Source: Betaproteobacteria bacterium (GTDB taxonomy: Bacteria; Pseudomonadota; Gammaproteobacteria; Burkholderiales; SG8-39). From it: DNA of 8,974 nucleotides. This document shows, piece by piece, positions 1 through 6,413 of the stretch. Below the pieces are notes generated by a model. The model saw nothing but the letters and a program-made list of their open reading frames with translations. It did no database searches and was not told the origin of the DNA. Where the stretch lies: the NCBI GenBank assembly GCA_019245555.1, contig JAFARH010000385.1, forward strand, positions 1-8,974. Reading direction: 5' to 3'. A program made the position numbers and the translations under genes. Each line of letters opens with the position of its first letter. Position 1 is the stretch's first letter.

Positions 1-1
1 C

Positions 2-328
2 GTACGGCGTCTCGCATCCGCGGACTCCCCGCTTAACGCCGATCAGTCCAACGTCGTCGCCGCGGCAGAGCTCCTGCTCGGCGACCTCCTGCGTCGCGAT
101 GCCCGTAACGCCGCTGCCGCCGAGCATTGGCGCGCCGCCGCCCAATATCTGGAGCCTTTCGCAAAGGCTCACAACAATTCCGCGCTGACGCTCTTCGCGC
201 GCGCGCAGCTCCGCCTGGGGAACCTCGAAGAAGCCGGAGCGCTCGCCGCGCAGCTGCGAGCATCGGAATATCGGCACCCGAGTTACGCCGATCTCATAAA
301 CGAACTCAATCGGGGACGGGGAACCTGA
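2..328 (+). CDS. C-terminal end of a TPR-repeat protein, possibly a Ser/Thr protein kinase (5' truncated)
   Basis: This reading frame is open from the left edge and ends at TGA 326-328, giving 108 visible residues with no start. The residues are Ala/Leu/Arg-rich and helical. They show TPR-like spacing, for example AAAEHWRAAAQYLEP followed by ALTLFARAQLRLGNLEEA, and end in a tail reading LRASEYRHPSYADLINEL. From memory, tails of this kind (a TPR pair, then Y-R-H-P-x-Y) close large proteobacterial proteins that carry an N-terminal Ser/Thr kinase or winged-helix domain before TPR repeats. The kinase identity is an inference, because no catalytic domain lies in the window. The next gene begins 34 nt downstream on the same strand, so co-transcription is likely. 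It could instead be any other TPR scaffold protein. Confidence 0.7.
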   Translation, partial: VRRLASADSPLNADQSNVVAAAELLLGDLLRRDARNAAAAEHWRAAAQYLEPFAKAHNNSALTLFARAQLRLGNLEEAGALAAQLRASEYRHPSYADLINELNRGRGT

Positions 329-346
329 TCAGTTCATATTCTGTGC

Positions 347-354
347 AAAGGGAG
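347..354 (+). promoter_or_regulatory. Ribosome binding site for the small DP-EP-like gene
   Basis: AAAGGGAG lies 8 nt before the ATG at 363. It is a good Shine-Dalgarno match at normal spacing. It supports this start and suggests that the low-GC small gene is really translated. Confidence 0.6.
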
Positions 355-362
355 AACTCGAA

Positions 363-737
363 ATGCCGTCACATAGAGTCAATAACGTGGTCAACATTAC
401 GATCGAGGAAGACACAACAGCAAAGAAAGTCACGATCAACCTCGACAACGACCCAATCCACCTGAGCGGTCTTGGTGCGAACAGCAACTTGATTACTTGG
501 AACCTAACCGACAAGAACAACACGGGCTGGGCATTCAGCAGCGCCGGAGGAATTAATATCAAGAACCCCGGCAGCATGTTCACATCCACGCAGCACGGCG
601 ACACGATGCACAAATGGACAAGGGCTGGGGCCGGCGATTTCGCACAGTATGGCTACACCATCTCACTGACGAAGACGGCGAATGGCGTGCAAGTACAGAC
701 GATCGTCCTCGATCCGACGATCGTCAATGAGCCATAG
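363..737 (+). CDS. Small beta-rich protein with C-terminal D-P and E-P motifs (possible DP-EP family)
   Basis: This is a 124-residue protein with no signal peptide and no membrane segment. The sequence alternates short hydrophobic and polar stretches (VVNITIEED, KKVTINLDND, YTISLTKT, VQVQTIVLDP), as expected for an all-beta, sandwich-like fold. It is rich in Asn, Thr and Gly. The C-terminus holds D117-P118 and ends exactly at E123-P124. I recall a bacterial family named for conserved DP and EP motifs (DP-EP, formerly a DUF), and this is my best match; its function is unknown to me. The start is backed by AAAGGGAG at 8 nt. It follows the TPR protein by 34 nt and its 3' end overlaps the convergent cyclase gene. 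Base composition is clearly lower in GC than its neighbours (for example 29 of 60 bases in 481-540), which may mean acquisition or different selection. Confidence 0.65.
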   Translation: MPSHRVNNVVNITIEEDTTAKKVTINLDNDPIHLSGLGANSNLITWNLTDKNNTGWAFSSAGGINIKNPGSMFTSTQHGDTMHKWTRAGAGDFAQYGYTISLTKTANGVQVQTIVLDPTIVNEP

Positions 738-2592
738 CCCCGGAGCGCCCGCCGCGCAGATGGTATAGGCCGAGCATTCCGTAGCCCTTCGCGAGCGGCA
801 TGCGACCGACGTAGCTGAGCGCGAAGTCGTCGCCGCTCGCAGCAACGACCGCGGCGAACGGGCTGCTGGCGTATACCTGCCCCGGCGGAGTGATCGGCTC
901 GATGCGCGCCGTGCGGCTCGTGTGCGGCCCCGTGTAGAGCGGCCGCCCGGTGATCGGGTCGCGCCCGCAGTGCACCGGCCCGCAGTGCAACGCGACGCGC
1001 AGGCCGAAATCGGCCGGCAGGCCCCAGGCTGCGCGATCGAAGCGGTTCATGGCTTCGCGTAGCTCGAGCGCGAACTGCGCGGCGTCGGTGGCTGAGCGGA
1101 ACACCATGTAGAGGCCGTCGCCAGCGGTCTCGACGTGCTCGCACGGATGGCTGGTGCGGCGGTTGAGCTCGGCCACCATGCCGAGAAAGCCTTCTATGTA
1201 GGCGGGGATTTGGTCCTCGCTCAGCCGGCTATAGCCGACGGCATCGGCAAAGAGCATGGCGCGAATTTCGTGACGCACTGACGGGGCAGGCGCCGAGGGT
1301 TGCGCCGCGCGAGAAGCGTCCGCTGTGGCCTCGCGGCTCCGCAATGCGCCGAGATCCACATGCTCCGGGTGCAGACCTTGCGCTTCCCAGAAGCGAACGA
1401 GCGATGCCGAGCCGCCGGGCTCGCCGGCGGCGGCACGGTCCCATACGGCGAGCGCCCGCAGCGGAGCATCGAGCGTTTCTGCCCGCAACCTTCCCATCCC
1501 CGTGAACATGAGATTTGCGTACTCGAAGCTGGCCGAGCTATCGCGCGCGTAATGGCCGCTTGCGATCGTGACGCTGTCGGCGGCGTCGAGCGCGCGCTCG
1601 AACCGCACGCCCCAGTCACCGCCAGCGAAATCGACGCTGACGGCGCGGAATTCCGCGGCCGGGAAAGGCAGCACGATGTGGGTCTCGGCGCCCAGCCGAT
1701 GCGCCACCTCAAGGCACAGCAGATCGACGCCGCAAGCAGCCGATCCGTATACGGCGAGCGGAGCAATTCGAGCGAGGCGATCACTTATGGTTGCGTGTAC
1801 GCCAGCTTCAAGATAGCCCGGGAATAGCGGCATCCTTTGCCCCGGACGCTCCATCATGTGTCCCGTAAACACGACCACCGGCGGAATGGCGAGTGCCTCG
1901 AGCGCATCCTGGGCTGTATTCGGCAGCGCGGCCGCGAGCACTCGTGCCTGCTTACGCGTACTCGCCACGTCACCGTAGCGACCCTTGGCGAGTTGCACCG
2001 CGCGCGCGTAGTGCGCGCCGGCAGCGTCCGCTTCGCCAAGGATCAAGGCCGCCTCGCCGAGGGTCGCTTCGCGCCAGTAAGCGGCAGGGGTGGCGTCGCT
2101 GGGGGCCGCCGCCTCCAGGCAGACATCGCGCACTTCCGCGGCAAGCGCCTTCGCACGCGCCAGTTCGCCCCGCAGGAGCGCCATCGTTGCGGCATTGATT
2201 CCCGTGTACCAGGCGGCATCGACACGGCCTTCGCTGCGCGCATCGCGGTAGGCTCGCTCATAGAGCGCAAAGCCGGCCCCTAGATGCTCCGACCGACGCG
2301 CGGGGTCGTCGCTATCCAGAGCAAGGCCTTTATGGGTGCGCGCAAGGAGGCCGAGCGTTTCTGCGTCGTCGAGGCCTTCGGCAACCAACGTTCGCAGGAT
2401 TTCGTTCGCACGCTCGAGATCACCGGCTCTTGCAAGGGCGAGCGCACTTAGCTGTCGCAGTCGTCCGTGATGGGGCCAACGCTCGAGCGCTCCCTGCAGC
2501 TCGTTATAGGCGAGAAGAGGCTCTCCCTTTTCAAGCTGATGCTCGGCCAGCTTGGCCGCCGCTTGTGGCGTTTCGGCGCCTTCGCGTTCCAT
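724..2592 (-). CDS. TPR/TRAFs-binding-like, SLOG-like and class III nucleotide cyclase fusion protein
   Basis: A 622-residue soluble multidomain signalling protein with no signal peptide or membrane helix. Residues about 10-225 are helical TPR repeats resembling the TRAFs-binding (DUF4071) region, with a YTGINAATMALLRGE stretch at 129-143. Residues about 237-415 look like a SLOG/DprA-type Rossmann domain: strand VVVFTGH (239-245), then GSAACGVD at 283-290, comparable to the GGA-x-GID loop of that superfamily. Residues about 440-615 are a class III adenylate/guanylate cyclase domain: FADAVGYS with metal aspartate D450, TAGDGL with D492, LRVALHCGPV (531-540), and S559/R563 at the transition-state positions. 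The usual Asn is therefore Ser, and the purine-selecting positions read E488 and L552 by motif spacing. Substrate (ATP, GTP or other) is uncertain. The gene follows livM by 40 nt. The ATG at 2592 has no close ribosome binding site, so the start is only fairly sure. Confidence 0.85.
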   Translation of the reverse strand: MEREGAETPQAAAKLAEHQLEKGEPLLAYNELQGALERWPHHGRLRQLSALALARAGDLERANEILRTLVAEGLDDAETLGLLARTHKGLALDSDDPARRSEHLGAGFALYERAYRDARSEGRVDAAWYTGINAATMALLRGELARAKALAAEVRDVCLEAAAPSDATPAAYWREATLGEAALILGEADAAGAHYARAVQLAKGRYGDVASTRKQARVLAAALPNTAQDALEALAIPPVVVFTGHMMERPGQRMPLFPGYLEAGVHATISDRLARIAPLAVYGSAACGVDLLCLEVAHRLGAETHIVLPFPAAEFRAVSVDFAGGDWGVRFERALDAADSVTIASGHYARDSSASFEYANLMFTGMGRLRAETLDAPLRALAVWDRAAAGEPGGSASLVRFWEAQGLHPEHVDLGALRSREATADASRAAQPSAPAPSVRHEIRAMLFADAVGYSRLSEDQIPAYIEGFLGMVAELNRRTSHPCEHVETAGDGLYMVFRSATDAAQFALELREAMNRFDRAAWGLPADFGLRVALHCGPVHCGRDPITGRPLYTGPHTSRTARIEPITPPGQVYASSPFAAVVAASGDDFALSYVGRMPLAKGYGMLGLYHLRGGRSGAMAH

Positions 2593-2622
2593 CAGGCGAT
2601 CATACGACCAGGTTTCGCAGAG

Positions 2623-2631
2623 CCCTCCTCC
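2623..2631 (-). promoter_or_regulatory. Strong Shine-Dalgarno-like GGAGGAGGG, oddly far from the cyclase start
   Basis: On the minus strand GGAGGAGGG occurs directly after the livM stop, but 30 nt before the cyclase ATG at 2592. No ATG, GTG or TTG in the cyclase frame lies closer. A four-codon ORF (M-I-A-stop, 2603 to 2592) lies between them, and its TGA shares one base with the cyclase ATG (TGATG). Translational coupling is possible but unproven. Confidence 0.35.
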
Positions 2632-2632
2632 G

Positions 2633-3592
2633 TCAGAGAGGCTTTCGGATCAGGCGGCCGAGCTCGCCGATGATGCCGCGGCGAAAGGCGAGCACGCAGA
2701 GGACGAAGATCGCGCCTTGCACGATCGTCACCCAGAAGCCCAGCGTCGCCAGGTAGTTCTCCATGGCGAGGACCACGAAGGCGCCGACCACTGGGCCGAA
2801 GATGGTGCCCAGGCCGCCGACGAGGTTCATCAGCACGACTTCACCCGACATGCTCCAGTGCACGCTGTTGAGCGCCGCTAGCTGGAACACGAGTGCATTG
2901 GTGGCACCGGCTACGCCGGAGAGCGTCGCGGAGAGCACGAAGGCCATCAGCTTGTAGCGATTGGTGTTGTAGCCGAGCGAAGTGGCACGCGGCTCGTTCT
3001 CGCGGATCGCCTTCAGCACCTGCCCGAAGGGTGAATGCACCGTCCGGTAGATGAGGAGGAATCCGGCGAGGAAGATGATGAGTACCGTGCCGTACATGTT
3101 CCAGACGTCCGACAGGTCGAGAACGCCGAGCAGCTTGCCGCGGGGCACCGCCTGGATGCCGTCTTCCCCACCGGTGAACGGTGCCTGCAGGCAGAAGAAG
3201 AAGATCATCTGCGCGAGCGCGAGGGTAATCATCGCGAAGTAGATGCCCTGGCGCCGGATGGCAAGCAGTCCGGCGATCAGGCCAAGCAGGCCGGCAGCCG
3301 CGGCACCGGCCACGATGGCGAGCTCCGGAGTGAATCCCCAGACCTTGGCAGCGTGCGCGCAAACATAGCCGGCAGTGCCGAGGAACATGGCGTGGCCGAA
3401 CGAAAGCAGCCCGACGAAGCCGATGAGCAGGTTGAACGCGGCGGCGAAGAGCGCGAAGCACATCACCTTCATCAGGAACACCGGGTACATGCCGAGCGCC
3501 GGGCCGATCAGGAAGAACGCGACCATCACGCCGAAGACGATGCGCTGGGCTCCCACCTCGGCCGATTTCACCGTGGGAAGGACTGCGCTCAC
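2633..3592 (-). CDS. livM: Branched-chain amino acid-type ABC transporter permease, LivM family
   Basis: A 319-residue inner-membrane permease, one half of the LivH/LivM channel of a HAAT-type importer. It shows many hydrophobic segments (about 18-34, 37-60, 92-112, 117-136, 165-182, 214-237, 250-275, 285-303). The family motifs are LLSFGHAMFLGTAGY (62-76), TGGEDGI (140-146) and the cytoplasmic EAA-like coupling loop GQVLKAIRENEPRATSLGY (190-208), which contacts the ATPases. Length is normal for LivM. The start is GTG at 3592-3590, overlapping the livH stop by 4 nt, so the two permeases are translationally coupled. It is the last transport gene; the cyclase gene follows after 40 nt. Substrate specificity lies in the binding protein and cannot be read here. 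Confidence 0.93.
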   Translation of the reverse strand: MSAVLPTVKSAEVGAQRIVFGVMVAFFLIGPALGMYPVFLMKVMCFALFAAAFNLLIGFVGLLSFGHAMFLGTAGYVCAHAAKVWGFTPELAIVAGAAAAGLLGLIAGLLAIRRQGIYFAMITLALAQMIFFFCLQAPFTGGEDGIQAVPRGKLLGVLDLSDVWNMYGTVLIIFLAGFLLIYRTVHSPFGQVLKAIRENEPRATSLGYNTNRYKLMAFVLSATLSGVAGATNALVFQLAALNSVHWSMSGEVVLMNLVGGLGTIFGPVVGAFVVLAMENYLATLGFWVTIVQGAIFVLCVLAFRRGIIGELGRLIRKPL

Positions 3593-4476
3593 TTCTGCGT
3601 CCCGAACAAACCGGCTGGCCGGATAGCGAGCACTATGGCCATGACGATGAAGATCACGGTGGCCGAGGCTTCAGGGTAGAACACCTTCGTCAGGCCCTCG
3701 ATGATGCCGAGGCCGAATCCGGTGACGATCGAACCCATGATCGAGCCCATGCCGCCGATCACCACCACGGCAAAGACCACGATGATCAGGTTCTCCCCCA
3801 TCAGGGGGTTCACCGAATAGATCGGCGCCGCCATCACGCCGGCGAGCGCGGCGAGGCCGACGCCGAAGCCGTAAGTGAGCGTGATCATGCGTGGCACGTT
3901 GATGCCGAAGGCGCGGACCAGCTCCGGGTTCTCGGTCGCGGCGCGCAGATAGGAGCCGAGCTTCGTCTTCTCGATCACGAACCAGGTGGAGAGGCACACC
4001 GCCAACGAGAAGACGATCACCCACGCGCGATAGTTCGGCAGGAACATGAAACCGAGGTTCTGGCCGCCGGTGAGCTGCGATGGAATCGAGTACGGCAAGC
4101 CGGACGAGCCGTACTCGTTGCGAAAGAGGCCCTGGATGATCAGGGCGAGACCAAACGTGAGCAGCAGGCCGTACAAGTGGTCGAGCTTGTACAGTTGCTT
4201 GAGCATGGTGCGCTCGATGATCACGCCGAAGATGCCGACTGCGATCGGCGCGATCACGAGCGCCCACCAGTACCCGATTCCCGTCTTGTTCAGCAGGAAC
4301 CACGCGACGAATGCGCCCATCATGTACTGAGCGCCGTGCGTGAAGTTGATGATGTTGAGCAGTCCGAAGATCACGGCAAGCCCGAGCGACAGGAGCGCAT
4401 AGAACGAGCCGTTGATCAGACCGATCAACAACTGGCCGAAGAGCGCCTGTGTCGGGATACCGAAGATCTCCGTCAT
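3589..4476 (-). CDS. livH: Branched-chain amino acid-type ABC transporter permease, LivH family
   Basis: A 295-residue inner-membrane permease that pairs with LivM. The N-terminus carries the family hallmark GLAVIFGLLNIINFTHGA (32-49), followed by multiple membrane helices. The coupling loop spans about 172-196 (KLGSYLRAATENPELVRAFG, then INVPR), VVVIGGMGSIMGSI occupies 237-250, and RPAGLFG (286-292) lies near the C-terminus. Length and motif order are normal for LivH. It starts at ATG 4476, 7 nt after the binding-protein stop, with only a weak purine-rich ribosome site inside the end of that gene, so it probably depends on upstream translation. It overlaps livM by 4 nt. Confidence 0.94.
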   Translation of the reverse strand: MTEIFGIPTQALFGQLLIGLINGSFYALLSLGLAVIFGLLNIINFTHGAQYMMGAFVAWFLLNKTGIGYWWALVIAPIAVGIFGVIIERTMLKQLYKLDHLYGLLLTFGLALIIQGLFRNEYGSSGLPYSIPSQLTGGQNLGFMFLPNYRAWVIVFSLAVCLSTWFVIEKTKLGSYLRAATENPELVRAFGINVPRMITLTYGFGVGLAALAGVMAAPIYSVNPLMGENLIIVVFAVVVIGGMGSIMGSIVTGFGLGIIEGLTKVFYPEASATVIFIVMAIVLAIRPAGLFGTQK

Positions 4477-4483
4477 GCCGCTT

Positions 4484-5698
4484 TTACTTCTTTGCTACGA
4501 GCTCGCAGCCGCCTTCGCTCTCCGGACGGAAAGCTTTCTCCGCCGGGATCGTTGCGAGGACCTTGTAGTAGTCCCACGGGCCTTTCGACTCGGAAGGCTT
4601 CTTCACCTCGACGAGGTAGGCGTCGTGGATCTTGCGGCCATCGGCGCGCACGCGGCCCTTGCCGAAGAGCGGATCGTCGGTCGGCATCTCCTTCATCTTC
4701 GCCGCGACCTTGTCGCCGTCATCGGTCTTCGTTGCCTCGACCGCCTTCAGGTAGTGCAGCACCGATGAATAGATCCCGGCCTGCACCATCGTCGGCATGT
4801 TGCCCTTGTATTGCGGCGCGAAGCGCTTGGCGAACGCGCGTGAGGCGTCGTTGCGATCCCAGTAGAAGGTTTCGGTGAAGATCAGGCCCTGCGCCGTCGG
4901 CAGGCCGAGCGCGTGGATGTCGGAGATGAACACCAGCATGCCGGCGAGGCTCTGGCCGCCCTTCACGATGCCGAACTCGGAAGCCTGCTTGATCGAGTTG
5001 ATGGTGTCGCCGCCGGCGTTGGCGAGGCCGATGACCTGCGCCTTCGACGTCTGCGCCTGGAGCAGGAAGGACGAGAAGTCCTGCGCGTTCAGCGGATGGC
5101 GTACTGCACCGAGCACGGTGCCACCTGCCGCCTTCACCACTTCGGAGGTGTCGCGCTCGAGCGCATGACCGAAGGCGTAGTCCGCGGTGAGGAAGAACCA
5201 CGTCTTCTTGCCGGTGCCGACAATGGCGCTTCCCGTGCCGTGGGCCAGCATCCACGTGTCGTACGTCCAGTGGATGGTATTCGGCGAGCAGGCCTTGCCG
5301 GTGAGATCAGAAGTGGCTGCGCCAGAGACGAGGAAGAGCTTGTGCTTCTCGCGCGTCACCTGGTTGACCGCCAGCGCGACCGACGAGGTCGGCACATCGA
5401 GGATGACGTCGACCTTGTCCACGTCGTACCACTGACGCGCGATGCTTGAGCCCACTTCCGGCTTGTTCTGGTGGTCGGCTGAGATGATCTCGACCTTCAT
5501 CCCCTTCTTCGCCGCGCCGAAATCCTCGACGGCCATCTTCGCGGCTACCACGCCGCCCGGGCCCGAGATGTCGGCATAAAGACTCGACTGGTCGTTCATC
5601 ACGCCGATCTTGATGACGCCGTCCGAGATCTGCGCGTGTGCCGCTGTCGCCATGGCCATTGCCACGGAAGCGGCGAGTGCTAGTTTGCGAAATACCAT
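4484..5698 (-). CDS. Periplasmic substrate-binding protein of a Liv-type ABC importer
   Basis: A 404-residue type I periplasmic binding protein (Peripla_BP_6/Leu-Ile-Val-binding fold). It captures the ligand and delivers it to LivH/LivM. It has a clear Sec signal peptide: R4-K5, a hydrophobic Ala/Met core, and a likely cut after A22 in AHA-Q. The mature protein begins ISDGVIKIGVMND, typical of the first strand, followed by SSLYADISGPGGVVAAKMAV, where ligand-contact residues usually sit. Only two cysteines exist, C137 (KACSPN) and C398 near the C-terminus (GGCELVAKK). They could form a disulfide tying the tail to the N-lobe. The start has an excellent ribosome site. The gene sits between livF and livH. 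I leave the symbol blank because this subclass often serves aromatic or other organic acids, and the neighbouring ligase and crotonase genes point away from plain amino acid uptake. Confidence 0.92.
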   Translation of the reverse strand: MVFRKLALAASVAMAMATAAHAQISDGVIKIGVMNDQSSLYADISGPGGVVAAKMAVEDFGAAKKGMKVEIISADHQNKPEVGSSIARQWYDVDKVDVILDVPTSSVALAVNQVTREKHKLFLVSGAATSDLTGKACSPNTIHWTYDTWMLAHGTGSAIVGTGKKTWFFLTADYAFGHALERDTSEVVKAAGGTVLGAVRHPLNAQDFSSFLLQAQTSKAQVIGLANAGGDTINSIKQASEFGIVKGGQSLAGMLVFISDIHALGLPTAQGLIFTETFYWDRNDASRAFAKRFAPQYKGNMPTMVQAGIYSSVLHYLKAVEATKTDDGDKVAAKMKEMPTDDPLFGKGRVRADGRKIHDAYLVEVKKPSESKGPWDYYKVLATIPAEKAFRPESEGGCELVAKK

Positions 5699-5700
5699 TT

Positions 5701-5711
5701 GCTTCCTCCTG
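5701..5711 (-). promoter_or_regulatory. Strong ribosome binding site of the binding-protein gene
   Basis: The minus strand reads CAGGAGGAAGC, then AA and the ATG at 5698. This is a near-perfect Shine-Dalgarno sequence at good spacing, in the 22-nt gap after livF. It is the best site in the operon, fitting the higher amount of binding protein usually needed relative to ATPases and permeases. Confidence 0.7.
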
Positions 5712-5720
5712 TTTGGAAAA

Positions 5721-6413
5721 TCAGACGCCGAGATAGGCGTGAATCTTGTCCATGCTTGCTTCGAGCGCGGTGTTGGCCACCATGTCGACGACGCGCCCGT
5801 GCTCCACTACGTAATAGCGATCCGCCACGGTCTGCGCGAAGCGGAAGTTCTGCTCGACGAGCAGGATGGTAAAGCCCTGCCGCTTGAGGCTCGCGATCGT
5901 GCGGCCGATCTGTTGCACGATCACCGGCGCAAGCCCTTCGGTCGGCTCGTCGAGCATCAGGAGCCTCGCGCCCGTCCGCAGGATCCGACCTATGGCAAGC
6001 ATCTGCTGTTCGCCCCCGGAAAGCTTGGTGCCCTGGCTCTTCAGCCGCTCGCGCAGGTTGGGAAAGAGCTCGTAGATGTTGCCGACATCGAGCCCGCCGT
6101 CCCGTACTTTCGGCGGCAGCAGCAGGTTCTCCTGCACGTTCAGGCTCGAGAAGATCCCGCGCTCCTCGGGGCAGAAGGCGATGCCCATGCGTGCGATGGC
6201 GTTCGACGGCAGCTTGATGAGCTCTTTGCTCTGAAACTTCACGGCGCCTTCGCGGCGTCCCACCATGCCCATGACGGATTTCAGCGTGGTGGTCTTGCCG
6301 GCGCCATTCCGGCCGAGGAGCGTGACCACCTCGCCCTCGGCGACATCGAAGTCCATGCCGTGCAGGATGTGCGACTCGCCGTACCAGGCGTTGAGGCCGC
6401 GCACTTCAAGCAT
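5721..6413 (-). CDS. livF: Liv-type ABC transporter ATP-binding protein, LivF family
   Basis: A 230-residue cytoplasmic ATPase that powers the importer together with LivG. Visible motifs are Walker A GRNGAGKT (34-41), a Q-loop region with the LivF-style CPEERGIFSSL (81-91), ABC signature LSGGEQQ (131-137), Walker B LLMLDEP (151-157) with catalytic E156, and VEQN (186-189), where LivF proteins carry Gln at the H-loop position. Length matches the family (about 230-240). The start ATG overlaps the livG end by 8 nt (6406-6413), a tight coupling typical of livGF pairs. The stop is 22 nt before the binding-protein start. Confidence 0.94.
   Translation of the reverse strand: MLEVRGLNAWYGESHILHGMDFDVAEGEVVTLLGRNGAGKTTTLKSVMGMVGRREGAVKFQSKELIKLPSNAIARMGIAFCPEERGIFSSLNVQENLLLPPKVRDGGLDVGNIYELFPNLRERLKSQGTKLSGGEQQMLAIGRILRTGARLLMLDEPTEGLAPVIVQQIGRTIASLKRQGFTILLVEQNFRFAQTVADRYYVVEHGRVVDMVANTALEASMDKIHAYLGV

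Noticed and set aside
127..465. Plus-strand 112-codon frame spanning the TPR tail, the gap and the start of the small gene
   Set aside because: It is out of frame with both supported genes, Arg/Ser-rich at the start and without a domain. The neighbouring frames have better protein character and a ribosome site.
653..1784. Minus-strand frames at 653-1144 and 1221-1784 inside the cyclase gene
   Set aside because: They are other-frame shadows of the cyclase gene. Their Arg/Ala-rich products lack motifs, and the 622-residue frame carries intact domains through the same region without a frameshift.
3035..4878. Two plus-strand frames (3035-3679 and 4177-4878) opposite livM, livH and the binding protein
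   Set aside because: They are charged, low-complexity products typical of antisense translation of membrane-protein genes. The minus-strand genes explain the DNA fully.
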